Both the position numbers and the translations under genes were made by a program. Under the pieces are notes generated by a model. It searched no databases, was not told the origin of the DNA, and saw only the letters and a list, made by a program, of their open reading frames with translations. Of a stretch of DNA of 64,000 nt, positions 26,401 through 38,590 are shown piece after piece. The DNA comes from Lunularia cruciata (Eukaryota > Streptophyta > Marchantiopsida > Lunulariales > Lunulariaceae), in the NCBI GenBank assembly GCA_948567375.1, contig OX419757.1, forward strand, positions 71,555,836 to 71,619,835, read 5' to 3'. Every line of letters starts with the position of its first letter. Position 1 is the stretch's first letter.

Positions 26401-28000
26401 TGAAAACCGAAATCTGTCTGTTTGACTCTCGATCTCATCTAAGTGAGTGCAACCATGCGTTCAGGTGGGTGGAGGGTAGGCTTCATCTGCTTGAAGTGTG
26501 TAGTTCTCCTAGGAACGAATTCCCAGTTCCCAATTTTGGCTGTATTCGCATGGGCAACGTCCCCAAAACGCACAAAATCTTTTGTGGTCCGGCAGGATTC
26601 CACCTTAGGATGTAAATATGCCTCAAATCTCTACAGTTGTAGGTCTGTCATCTTGCTTCTTCTCCATTTCTGGCATCTTCTGCGTTCTCCTATGCGATGA
26701 ACAAGAGGGAAGAACTCCTTGTTGTTGCTCTAAGAGCAAATTTTATGTCTTGGAGAAGTTGGAAGGAAGGGAAGTTTGTTTCACCGCCATGAATTCAGGT
26801 ATGATTTACCTTCAGGCAATTGCCATCGGCCCAATTTTCCATGCGGAACTATTCACGGGCTGTTCTGTCTGATGATGCCAGAGTCTCGGTTTGGACGCAA
26901 GAGGGTTTATATTAATGCACAGACTCCTTGGGTATTGTTGTTAGCAGCTTCTGAAGCCCTCGGAGTATGGAACCCACAGTGCTTTGGCAGTTCTTGAAGC
27001 TGAGCTGAACATCTTGGTCTACTAGGGCCCCACTTCCGTTTCCTCGGGGTTCGGCCAGCCTTCGATGCGATGGAAAACTAAAGCCTTAATACCTTAGCCT
27101 TTCATCCACTGACGTGTGCGTGTTCTCCTGGTTCCATAAAATTCACAAGTGGATCAAATCTGGTGCAGAAGTTGTGCACGAATGCGCTCTCGGTTCCAAC
27201 TGGCACTCTACTATTGAAATTCGACATGTAGTCTTGCAAAGTGGCCCTCAGATACAAACGACGACCATATTTATGAGACTAGCGGTGCCAATGGGGGAAC
27301 GGAAAAGAATACATCGGCATCAGCGTGGGGGACAAGAAGGCAAGAAGACCTTCCCGAGCAAAAGGGTGGGCAGGGGACCCACAAAAGAAAAATGCGAGGA
27401 ACAAACCCCTTATCCAGTAGTTCTAGTTACCTACATTCATAGTTCCGCAGTCGCTCTTCCATGCAGATATATGGCATTGCTGCTGTGAACGGATCTACAC
27501 TTGTCTAACAGCGAGGAAGGACAAGCTTGTCCAAGAACACATGCTTCTGCTGCTCCTGCTGGCTGCAGTACGCGAAAAAGGGAGTGGGACTAGAGTCATG
27601 TTTCGTACCATGGCCAAGCCGAGTCTTCCAGACAAAGAAACTGTGGGGGAAGGCCACGGTACATAGCAGATTCTCGATAAGTACCAGAAGAAAAGAACCG
27701 GACTACTACAGAATAGTACATACTGGTGCTCTGCTGCTCTGCTGCCAATAATGAAGCTGGGCTGGCGGGGCGAAGCTGGGCTGGGCAGGGCAGGGCAGGG
27801 ATCCGCCGGCGAGAGAGAGAGGGACGGGACTAGAGCACATAAACAGCAATCGTCAACGAGCTATTATACCGACAATACACTTGGGCCGAAACGAGTCGGT
27901 CTCGTGGTTATGCCGTTTATCTGTGCTGTAGTGGGGTGCACATGAGTGGGCGTGTCCAGGTAGGCCCAACAGTTGCTTCACCACATAGCACAAATTATGA
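23475..28000. other. No gene recognised
   Basis: Several open frames of 60-124 codons overlap on both strands and match nothing I know. The GC-rich stretch at about 27,520-27,960, with GGGCAGGGCAGGGCAGGG and a GAGA tract, resembles a promoter or 5' untranslated region, but no coding exon could be attached to it. Confidence 0.35.
25234..25262. repeat. 29-bp perfect inverted repeat
   Basis: Two 14-base arms (AAACGTAGGGACCT and its exact reverse complement) flank a single central C. It would form a strong hairpin in RNA. No T-run follows, so a simple terminator is not indicated. Confidence 0.75.
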
Positions 28001-31000
28001 CTTTTGTAACTGTTTGTTTTGATGGTGCCCAAACTCGTCCCCGACTTTGATTCCCACTGCCATCAATATGGCAGTACTTTTAAGTCCGAGTCTCCAGATT
28101 TGGTCCACTCAATTAACTTCTGGAAACAAAAAGTAGATCTGAGACCGATTCCCTGCTTTTCCCATCAATACCTCAGTTTCGACTTCAGCAGCAACTAACA
28201 AAAAGAATCTATGTAACTCGGATAAAGTTGTCCCCCATACGTGTCATTTCTCAAATCCTTGATGTGTGCGATTTCTAATCCATCAACTACCCTTTTCTTT
28301 ACCGCCTTCTCTCCTGGTCGGGAGTCTACCAACTAAACCTTTATTGGCGTTGGTGACTCTGCACATCTACAACGTACGACGATCTCCTCCGAGTACCTGA
28401 ATAGTGTAACTTGTTCCACGATCCCGAAGACCTGCAACACCTTCGCCTGGCATGCACCGAGGCTTGGTGTTGAAAATCAAAAGGTCTAACTCTTCACCAC
28501 GTACAGTTAGTGGAAATGGTGCAAATGCAAGTCATCTGAGAATTCTACCTTTCTACCACAACAGTGCTCCGATTTCCTGTCATAAGCGCTGTTCTTATCA
28601 AGTGAATGGATGATAAATTTTTTAGGTCCTACCTACTTCCGCGTCTCACTTCCTCTAGAATACACGATAGCTATAAAGGGAAACGAATTAGAAGTTTCCT
28701 CTGCAGTGCCTTCTGTTTTGCACTCCTCGCTCTATGCAAGGTCAACCAACACTCGCGCTGAACATGAGTGGGTTTAAGATGTGAATTTTAGACGAGTACA
28801 TAGGATTTCACACTTTCCCAAGTGTCATGTGGATCTTCATGGCGCACTGAAACTCGAAAGAGTACCTGCACAGACTTGTGTAGGTCAGCGATGCATCAGA
28901 CGGAACCTAAAGAAACTCATCTAACATCGTTCCTCTGGTTTAAGGTACCTACGATCCTGTTAAGTAAAGTCCATCAATCGTCTGTTAGTCTGTACTTTGT
29001 CCATTCATTGACCTTATCATATTTCAGCCAAAAGCACAATGTGAGGAATCATTTCGAACCACATGTCCAGCACTTTAAAAAGGTCTGCCCCGAACTTGAT
29101 AATTGACACAGACAAACTTTTTCCCATTTCTTCCGGCCAAGCAGCTCCTTTTCTGTTCGCACGAAGTGCTGTCCACTATCAAAATTGGGCAAGTGGTATT
29201 AGAATGCCAAACGTTGCGTTGACTACCGGGGAAGCATATCTCCCACGGAAAGCAAGAAGGATAAGCCTTACGAGCAGCACGCCAGATCACCACATTTGGA
29301 AACTTAATTGTAGTCAAGCTGTGGTCTCATTCACACGACAAGCAGACTGCTAGATTTCGCTGAGCTAAACTGCCTTTCCGTTCGAATGTATATTTAACTC
29401 CAACGGCCCGAGTTTACACTGGACTTCTAAATTTCCTGCCTTTCGATCCAATCCAAAGAAAAGACTACTGCCAATTTTGAATCACCAAGATCGACCACTC
29501 CTCTGCACCTTCATACACTAGGTACCTCGTCAAAACTCGAGACATTATCGACAGGGTTTTTAGTGTCCTGATTTGAAGTACCGGTCGTCAAAGAGCTCAT
29601 AACTAATGAGAATTTACAGTACTAATTACCCAGGCTATTCTCCCGTGTGAAACGTCGCCATCACTGATCCCAAGGAGTACAAAGTTCCTTCCCAGCTTTC
29701 CTTATCATTGTCCGAAGTTCCTTATGCAGGTTCAGCTGCTGGGAACTTCTTTCTGATATTCCTGAAGGTGAAGGGATACATATTATCTCGAGCCCAGTCC
29801 TCCCGGAAGAGTTTGTAAGGATTGGTAAGTTGAATCTACATACTCTTTGGCAGGAAAGTGCTTGCAGATTGAATACAAGTGAACTTGGTATTGGTAATGG
29901 TTCGCAACCTCCAAACTCACAAATAGAGAAAATGGTTTCTGATTCACAGGTTTCGTCTACAGGCAAAAGTAGGCCAGACCTGCGAAAGTATATAAACGCA
30001 ATGCTTCTGTGATTGTTATATGTATTCAAAATATCTCTTCTGCAATCTTAAAGGTAATATTTCCATTCCCTATCCAGTTCTTGAGGAACCGAAGGCCTCT
30101 CTTCCAGCCCCATGACGGTGAGCACTCGAGATCAAAGCTGGCGTACATTCTTCTATATCTAATAAGTTAATCCAAACTGTTGTAAGGAAGATGCTTAAAC
30201 GGATGCAGTCATTTACGTAGGAGTGTCTGTACGCTAGTCTTCTCCAACTTCTAGTAATCTCCACCCATGCCAAATTTTACCACCGTTCAACCGAACGTGC
30301 AGAATCTACGGTCGGAGGCCTATGACATGCACCAGCGGAACACCATCTCTCTTGCAGTGTACCTATCAGGAACATTTAGTAACAAGGTTCAGTAAGTTCA
30401 GTAATGTTGCGCTGACCAACGCAGGAAAGGACCTTCTCGATGTCTCCCGATTAGTTAGCACAGTACGACCTCCTTCCCTATTAGTCCTATTGGAGGACGT
30501 AAAGAAACCAGGAAAGCTCCGTTGGGTTGGGGATTTTGTTGTGTTCAGCACTACGTGCCCTATGAGAACAGTCAGAATTTCTGATTCCAAGAAATATCAC
30601 TGACCCATCACATCTATCAACCTACAAATGAGGAGTTATATAGAGAAAGAGTTATAGCTTGGATTAGCAGTCCGTCCACTAAATCCCGGCTACAAACATC
30701 ATATAGATAAGTTACAATTCTCAGATTAAGAACCTCCGGCACGGTAAGCTTAAGCATAAAGTGGGTCCAATTCTCCATCTATCCATCAGGACATAACGTC
30801 CAGAACCTGACCAATTCTTAAAAGTGTACCACCAACCACCTAAGCAAGCAGCATGCTTACCAAAGTTCGTTGAACCTTGTCAGTGGAGATGATTGATCGA
30901 TCATTTACAAAAACACACTTTTAGCTGGCTGTGGAGTGGCTGTCAATGGAATCACTCAAGGACCTCGTCTGTTCAAACCAAGGGTTCTATTGTCGGGATC

Positions 31001-31600
31001 TACGGCGGATTATTTGAACTCAGCGAACTCTGTTTTGCCTCTGTATGCACGGAACAACCCCACTGGCTAACATATGGTGCAAACCTATACTCCAGCGGTA
31101 AAATATCTCGTCGTGGACTCTCAACTGCGCGGTTTCCGCTTGTATGAATCAAGTTTGAGGGTTGATTCAGTTTCTTGAGATAAAACTAAAAATGTGGAAA
31201 TGGTTGTTTGTCTCATCCCGTTGTTCTCTTTTTTATTCATGATACTGTCTCAGACGCCTCTCGAATTTCCAAGCACGAGAACACATTTACCTCCGGTAGG
31301 AGTCGAGTATATGCATTCTTGCGATGCTTTTCATGTTGCGGAAGTAGAGTCTACGCTGGATAGATGTAAATTTGATATGTCTGTCAGCGGCGATGGGAGA
31401 GTCACATGAACTGCAAAGATGAGGGCGTGCAGAATCAACTCTGGATGTGTAGACGGTTTCAAATTGAGCTACAACAGATAAGCATAGATAGAAATGCAGA
31501 GTACAGGCCAACACTTACAGAGTAACCGAGTTTGCCTGAGAAGGTGATGAAGCAAGCAATTCGCTCGTCCCAACATCCTGGTTGTAACCCAACCGACTTC
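28001..31600. other. Probable transcribed region, gene not resolved
   Basis: Several stretches look like exons but could not be assembled. The best is a plus-strand frame open from about 29,668 to the TGA at 30,012. It contains a possible acceptor at about 29,735 (TTCCTTATGCAG) and a Pro/Glu-rich start (containing Ser-Asp-Ile-Pro-Glu-Gly-Glu-Gly), so it could be a terminal exon. The minus strand is also open over the same interval, so the coding strand is uncertain. A second plus-strand frame spans about 30,322-30,603. I recognise no family and do not call a gene. Confidence 0.3.
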
Positions 31601-31689
31601 GAGGACTGAATTCACGTGCCATTTTCCTCTGGAAGAAGATTTGCTGCTTATCTTACCACTGCCGGTAAGATAAATATGCTAAACCCTAC

Positions 31690-33704
31690 TCAGTTTGTGT
31701 CTTCTGATTTTTCATCAACCTCGCGGTTTTTCTCGGGGAGCCACCGGTTTACTTCAACTGCTTCAACATCAAAATCCTCAAGGCACGAAGGAAATGTGGA
31801 ATCCACTGCAGCATCCTTACGCCTTACGTACACCAGAAGTAAGGTCTGTGTGGCTCATGCGCAGTACGGAGGGGAAGAACATAGTCAGTACGCTGGCTTA
31901 GCACCGCAAAGTATCGAATATGACCAAATTGAAACAAGAATTTCAAAGTACACAGTGTTCATTCCAAACCTTGAGACGGGTTATGAACCAAGATTACAGG
32001 GGCAAGCCTGAATACAAGATAGTCAGCAGTAAAACACCAAACCGATATACTTGAGTATTCTGCAATATTTCCCTGTTGAGCAAGAGAAACTGAGCAGACC
32101 TTAGCAACACTGCCACACAAACGGCCCATTGCATGTAATTCCGTCCAAGTGTTAACTCTCGACTGTTTCTCTTCGCTTGCAATAACTATCACAGCATAAC
32201 TGCGACCATCCAATTTGATTGAGTTAAACAACACAATGTGGGATCTTACTCCTAAAGACAAGGTACTCAAGATACAGGGTATAGCAAAAGTTGTCCAGTA
32301 CACGCAATGACAGTTCATGAACATCCATTAAAGCAGAACCCCTTGTCTAGACCACTCCCGTCAAACCCAAAGACAACTCTGCATGTATGGACAACCTACA
32401 CTTGATAACTTTCCAGCAAACTGCAAATGCACTCAACCCCAGACCACAATACTAACACACCATTAGTCAGGACCTGGATTGGTCACGACCATTTGATTGC
32501 TTCAAGAATTATAACCTACTCCTACTTCCCACGATATCAGATGTATGACAGAAATGTCAAGAAATAATGTAGGATGCCACTTCTAGAGGAGATCTGTCGA
32601 CAAATGAATAGAAGGGCATTCCACATAACGTACGCAGAATGAACCAGAGCTGGATGATGGCGATAAGCCATAAAATCAGCACCAAACTGGATGCCACAAA
32701 GAACAACCCATCTCTTAGAACGCATGTGTGAAAATGCCTTATAATCCTGTACAAACTGCTGTTTCGCCTTCAGCATCAGCCTCCAAAGCTCGTCATTGCC
32801 CAGAAGTACTCTCCCCTCCTGCAATACAAATCACAACGTTGTTACTACCACAGAAAGCAGGTGATTAAAACCACAGGCTTCTTGATTTTCGGGAAATGTA
32901 TCGTGGAACTCGGCACAGCTCGGACAACAACCAGATAAGAGATATTACTACTTTTACCCGCCATAACTGCGTCTCCAGTTTAGAGCACGACGTCAGTACT
33001 CGGTATGTGCTCATATGTATCTAAAAAAGACGGTTAACACCTTTCACCTTAGATACTTGTTGATAAACTTTGATGCACTTCAGTTCATAGCTCAGGAAGA
33101 AAGCCTCCTCCAGGCCAAGCTGGAACAGTTGCACGCCTTCTTCGGGATCATCAAACCCCGGAACCGGAGGTGGATCTTCAAGATCATGAGTGAAGTGAGT
33201 AAAGGAAAGTGAGTTTCGTTTCTAAAACTCATCTCCCAGAAACTATAATTTTACAGGTGCAAGCATCTTTCCACCTCAACAGTACAGGTAACCATGCTAA
33301 GGTTTGAAAACTTAAATTGACGATAAATGTCTAGACCAGTAACACCTAAGCGGTGAATTCTAAGATTCTAAAGGTCAGCACAAGCTAAATTATAGAAAGT
33401 ACTTGATCAACATATCATTCGTCCCCGTGTACCAAGTTGTGGGTCTTGCTGTGCAATTACAAGTAGCTGCAGAAGGTGGTGGCGGAGTGGTCGAAGCTGT
33501 ATGTGGTCGACCAAAACATGCTCGGTTTAGTATCTGAGCTTGTTCCCAATTTACTAGCAGCAATACAGCAGAATCAGCGAATATCCCACTTGGTGGTGTC
33601 CACTCTTTCATGGAAGTATAAAGGGCAGACATCGGATCTAGTAGAGCAGTTTCACAAGCTTGACGGCCCTTCCAGCGAGTCCTTCGTTCTCTCGGTTCCC
33701 CCAT
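31690..33704 (-). CDS. SEN2: tRNA-splicing endonuclease subunit SEN2, five exons
   Basis: Catalytic subunit that cuts introns from precursor tRNAs as part of the SEN complex. My exon model on the minus strand is 33,704-33,461, 33,175-33,048, 32,818-32,634, 32,199-32,100 and 31,845-31,690. It gives 813 coding bases (270 residues), near the usual size of plant SEN2, and the last three junctions are in phase with GT-AG ends. The first donor and second acceptor are less certain. Exon 1 carries an N-terminal region with Ala-Cys-Phe-Gly-Arg-Pro, as in plant SEN2. Exon 2 has Leu-Glu-Glu-Ala-Phe-Phe-Leu. Exon 3 holds the catalytic fold (FGADFMAYRHHPALVHS). The expected Tyr (MAY), His (VHS) and Lys (VAK, end of exon 4) are all present, so the enzyme looks active. 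I place the start at 33,704 because plant homologues begin just before a similar Arg-Trp-Lys-Gly. No stop or frameshift was seen. Naming rests on recalled family motifs. Confidence 0.88.
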
Positions 33705-35430
33705 CCTTGTGAGACCTAAGTCTAACTGTCGAAAGACAACTCCTCCAGTTAATGCTAGTGAACAAGTAGCTTTCCGTTATGACGATTAAATGCCTAACAC
33801 TTTAAGAAGGTCGCATGTCTGCAAAATGAACTAACTCAAAGTTCTCATATGTCACTATGACGAGTTCAACAAGATAGCCATATATTTTCCGAAAATTCCT
33901 GAGGAGAACCTTTCTCTATCACATCCAGCAGATTGCACGGTGCGAAGAAATTTCAAGACAAGTGGCATGCAAGGAGCCACACAGATTCTTCGTATGTGGC
34001 GAGAAGACTACAAAATCTGCAATGTCAGGTCTCATGATCGTCCACATTGTGAAGGAATATTAGCATGCATGAACACCGAGAAAATTGACCTGTTGTACAA
34101 TTACCCACCGAAGTATTTTATAATTAAAATACGGGTCAATCTTTCCTCTACTTCCTTCCCGCTTCTGACACTGACCTATCTGCTCTTAGGAGCATGTTTG
34201 CAGTCAATCGAGTAAGGAAGCCCAACTGATGCTGCTTCAGTAAGACTGGAAGCAGACGTTTTGTCAAAACAGGCATAGAAATTGTTCCTACCCTGTTAAT
34301 CACCGAAACTCAAGTCATATGAAGGATGGCAGGGCAGAACAGAAAAGTGGAGCAACAGGCTTCAGACTCACTGATAAAGGATAAACTTGCTGACTGCAGC
34401 AATGAAACTGATAACAGGGGCCCTGGAATTAGGAAGCCATTACAAAACCCAACCAAGTCCTATATCACTGTAAGATACACTTGAGCCACAGGATATATTG
34501 CAGCTGTTTAGCCGACTCAAGTCGACACGGATCCTAAACAATTGCGATTCGTTTAGGATCGTCAATTGACCTGAGTCAGCGAAGCAGCTCAGTGTCAGGG
34601 GATCCGCATACCTATAACCATCAACCATTTCAAGGATCGTGAAACCTTCGAGCAAAGTAACGGTACGAAGGAAACATTCAAGAGAAAGAAGTACCCAAGA
34701 TGATCCAGAAGGCTAGACAGTTTCCAAGATTGGATATTATGAAATCCAATATATGCAGAGCTGAATCCCCAAGCTAACTTATGGAGCCCACACTAAGAAG
34801 GCGCCGGCACGAGAGTCAAGAGAATTTCCGGCAAACAGGAGCTCCCCTATCCAACCCAGGTCAAATAGATTTACCAGCTGACCTTATAAAATGCAGCACG
34901 CGCGTCAGCCAGAACGTCCCGAGTTTCGCCACAAGACTACGCCTTCTGCTGCTCAGAATTAGCAGGCGCCATCACACTCTTTCATCAAATGCTAACCTTC
35001 CATAGTAAAATGCTCTTCCTCGTCTGAGACTCAAAGGACTGTTCGTCTTCCCATTCCTTCTACTGCTAATGCTAGAACTCTCCAACAGTGGTATATGCCA
35101 GATCGAACCCAGTGTGGTAAGTCTCCCACGTGCTTTCTTCCTCACAACTGAAAGAATCGGGACCGAAGAGGATAACAAAAGTACGCGAAGACTTCAAGGC
35201 TAAAACGTAGGAGGCAACATGGGTTAAGCTCAAATAGTTATCGGGATGAGAAATATGTCTGTCTTACTGCACCTTCCTTCCTCACAACTCAATTTGCCCA
35301 CCCTGATACTGTACTAAGCGATCAATTGAGTGAGTAGTCGTTTCCGGTCAGATTGGGATGTAGACGGAACTTTCGCACACATTCTCCACCACATATTTCG
35401 GAAGCCATTATGTACAAGTTATGTACAAGT
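33705..35430. other. Upstream region of SEN2, no other gene recognised
   Basis: Presumed promoter and 5' untranslated sequence of SEN2, followed by sequence with only short frames on both strands. A foldback at 34,514-34,577 is listed separately. Confidence 0.4.
34514..34577. repeat. Imperfect 64-bp foldback
   Basis: Inner arms GATCCTAAAC (34,530-34,539) and GTTTAGGATC (34,551-34,560) are perfect complements around an 11-base loop. Outer arms GACTCAAGTC and GACCTGAGTC pair at nine of ten positions. Confidence 0.6.
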
Positions 35431-35472
35431 AAAATACACTAGCGCCATGCAATGCATGGGCTAGTGTATTTT
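35431..35472. repeat. 42-bp hairpin at the edge of an AT-rich block
   Basis: Arms AAAATACACTAGC and GCTAGTGTATTTT are exact complements. Inside them CCATGC-AAT-GCATGG forms a further stem with one unpaired G. A direct repeat ATGTACAAGT lies just before it. Reading out of the hairpin in either direction gives CTAGT, which recalls the hairpin plus CTRR-T of Helitron 3' ends. That link is inference. Confidence 0.6.
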
Positions 35473-35557
35473 ATGAATCTCTCGGATTTGTCCGGAACTT
35501 TTTCTTAGAGATAATAAATTTTTATTTTCCTAATAGATGGTTGTGAAAATTTTGTTT

Positions 35558-35975
35558 CGAATCTCTTTTACATCTGTAGACATGTATCTTGTCTAACCTA
35601 GTCGACGAAGTTATATTTAATCTCCTGAATATTGATGTATATATTTGTCTAGTGTCTAATGGTAGAGATTGGATATTATATATTTACTAAATTGTTAGTA
35701 TTAAAAGGTGGAGTATGGATGAAACTACAGTACTTGAATTTTCTTATGTTCACCATAAAGGGAATCATGTATTTGATCGATCTCTTTTACAATTCACAGT
35801 ATGTATATTGTCTAATCTAGTATACTAAGCTATATTAATTTCCTCAATATCAAAATATATCTGATCTAGTGTCTAGTATATGTTTTGGATATTATTTATA
35901 CTAAAAAATTTTAGATTAAAATATGGAAAAAAGGGATGGAATTACACTAATTGAATTATTGTAATAGTTTTAAAA
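35558..35975. repeat. Diverged 218-bp tandem duplication
   Basis: Copies start near 35,558 and 35,777, both with ATCTCTTTTAC, and both later contain GTCTAGTGTCTA and GGATATTAT. The copies have several indels. Confidence 0.65.
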
Positions 35976-36358
35976 AATATGCTTTTTATTTAATAATTTT
36001 TTAATTTTAATCATAAAATATAATGGATAATATATTAAAATTTCCTATCTAAGTTGAATAAAAATGAAAAATATTTTTTGAGACATATTTCAACATTTAT
36101 GGATTTTTAGGACCATATTATTAATTTTTTATTAAGATCTTTGGCGGTGCTTACAATGTAGACTTTGGTTAAAACATATGTAGAGTAAATGAAAATATTT
36201 TTATTTAGTTCAAAAATATCTTATGATAGCTTAAAAACTATTGCATACTCTTTTTATCATGGACATCTAATTCTTTTAAATTTTAAAAATCAAAAATAGG
36301 TATTATCTACATCTTAGGGATAGTTATTTTAAAAGAAAGTATAGTAAATTAAAAGGTG

Positions 36359-36360
<2 letters not shown>

Positions 36361-36425
<65 letters not shown>
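36361..36425. repeat. (AT)n microsatellite
   Basis: A pure AT dinucleotide run of about 65 bases. Confidence 0.97.
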
Positions 36426-36426
<1 letters not shown>

Positions 36427-37370
36427 CTTGAAAGACCTAAATAATGAAAATTAAAAAATGTAATATTAATAAGTATGTCTAAACTATTTGTACATTATTC
36501 TGTTATAACATAAATAATCTATCACAAAATTACCTAAAGCTAAAGCTTTTAGCTATGGTAAGATGGGAAATTCTACAATACTAATTTCATACCTAAGCTT
36601 AATCTCTTCACAATAATTATGAAAAGGGTAGTCAAGAAGAATATCACATTTATATTCATCTTGCCTAGTGCTTAACGCTAGATGAAATGATCTATTATCT
36701 TCCAATATCCTCAATAGATCATTTTCTATAGCAATTTTATGATAATAAGTTCTATATTGAGCAATAAGAAGTATAAGTGAAATAGATACTTTAGTTAAAA
36801 AAAGTTTACTCACAATAAGTTGATGTAGAATTCAGAAAATATTGATATAATACAATATTAGTACCAAGTTCCCACCATAAATACTTTTAGATTGGCTCCT
36901 TGATCATTTTCTATATAATAATAGATTAAATTTCCAATATGGCCCAAGAATATTACACCCTATAGCCCAAACAATCACATTTGTATATACTTTGTGTAGC
37001 AAAATATTGTTATTATCTTTTGTAACTTGAAATGTTAAGACTAAAAAAATAACATAAAAAATAATAAATAAGATAAGGAATAATTATTTTCAATAAAATT
37101 TTATCCTGTAGTCAAATACATTGGATTGTAAACTTTATTCATCTGAAATTAATCAATACATTAATTATTTGAGTATCAATTATTATTCTATTATCAAGAA
37201 CTACTAAAAAAATTATGTATAACTATATAGATTATCCACTCTTAAGGTAATAGTTGATTTTCAAACGTCTTAATATAGCTTATAGTTATGTAATAGGTGT
37301 GTTAATTTATATTTATGAGAATGATTTGGAAAATTAGATAATTTTATTACCCAACTTTGTCACATGTTTG

Positions 37371-38224
37371 GGAAATCAAAGGATCCATATGATTTGCCTA
37401 TTGTTAATGAAGAAACACACAAAAATATATACCCCAAAGGAAAGAAAATGGAATACAAAGCACCCGAGAGTGAAAAAAGGAAACCGAGCATGGAGCCCAT
37501 CAAATACTAATATATAATACTCCGAGGACAAGAGAAGAGAGAAAACATAGATTTCACACTCAATCATCTGATGTCCCAAAGGAGCACCTTCTCTTTATTA
37601 TATAGACAAAAATGATCTCCTCCAAGGAAGCTCCACCATAGGATTAGGCACATAGATAGGTGACATGTCAGCAAGCTTCACCCTTGGATTACTTATTTGG
37701 ATGGGTGACATGTCGGTTCTGGTCCTATCTGGTTGGTCAACTAAGCATTGATTGAAAGGAATCTTTTAAAGAATCTTCTTGTAGGAATCTCAAAATCACG
37801 TAGGTGAGGTACCATTGGAAGGCTCTCAATGAGAGAAAGTAGGAAAGGGGGGGGGATTACACATTTTTGAGGCCTAATTCATCCGTTTAGGCCTCCAAAA
37901 TTGCCTTCAAAGATTTCAGGCATATTTTGGTTCTTACTCTATTAGTAGAAGTCCCCTTTTGGTGATACCTCTTTTTGATCTATTTAGTTCTTCATGTGTA
38001 ACATCCACCCAAATGTTACCAAACTAATTCTCAACTTTAAATCATGTCTAGCTATTGGTTCTAAGGTTTTCAAGTCTATTTTGGTTTCTACCCTATTAGT
38101 AGAAGTACTCTTTTGGTGATACTTCTATCTGATCTATTTTGACAATCATAAAAACATCATTCTAGATATTACCAAACCATATTTCACATCTAAATCATAT
38201 GGCTACCTCTTGGTATTACAGACC
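37371..38224. repeat. Transposon-derived sequence with diverged direct repeats
   Basis: Segments around 37,920-38,065 and 38,080-38,225 are diverged direct repeats (both contain CTATTAGTAGAAGT and TTTTGGTGATAC). A third copy of their right part lies at about 38,586-38,700, beyond the integrase fragment. This suggests repeats bracketing an element remnant. No gene is visible. Confidence 0.5.
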
Positions 38225-38590
38225 TCACTCCTTTTAAGACTCAACATCCTCATTGTGCAGTTGTTGCTCAAATGCTTGCACCAACACCGGTGCATGGGTC
38301 AAATTGGCAGTAGGCTCCTAGGTTACTTCATAGAAGAGGTAACCTTTCCAATGTACTAGATAGTCCACCCGCACATGGCAAGTACCACGTATGCATTTTT
38401 GGAGAATATGCTCCACTTCATATTCCTCCGTGCTATCAATGAGTGTTGGACAAGGTTGAATGTCTTGTGTGGAATGACACTGGCCTGATCAGAGAGCATA
38501 TCTGCATAGTAGGGAAACATGGAACATTGGATGGATCTTTATGTATGGTAGTAGCTTGAGGTGATAAGCCACAGGGCCAACTCGGCAATA
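38225..38590 (-). pseudogene. Chromodomain-integrase fragment of a gypsy element
   Basis: The minus strand encodes an integrase C-terminal segment (Gly-Pro-Val-Ala-Tyr, then Ile-His-Pro-Met-Phe-His-Val-Ser) followed, after an in-frame stop and a frame change, by a chromodomain (EYEVEHIL ... YLVHWKGY ... EP). One further stop lies before the last chromodomain block. Sequence and spacing differ from elements B and C, so this is another chromovirus lineage. Only the 3' end of pol remains. Confidence 0.8.

Larger units (their letters stand above)
35473..37370. other. AT-rich block, probable decayed insertion
   Basis: Strongly AT-rich sequence begins directly after the hairpin. It contains a diverged 218-bp tandem duplication and a long AT microsatellite, and almost no open frames; the 86-codon minus-strand frame at 36,553-36,813 is not recognisable. 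Compositionally it resembles the block at 14.7-16.8 kb. No coding domain or matching far end was found. Confidence 0.45.

Noticed and set aside
26550..26615. Similarity of a short start (MGNVPKT) to ribosomal protein eL42
   Set aside because: Only about ten residues resemble it and no continuation matches, so chance is likely.
28848..28906. Two small minus-strand exons with good splice signals
   Set aside because: The intervening intron would be about 19 bases, too short for splicing; the stretch may simply be open.
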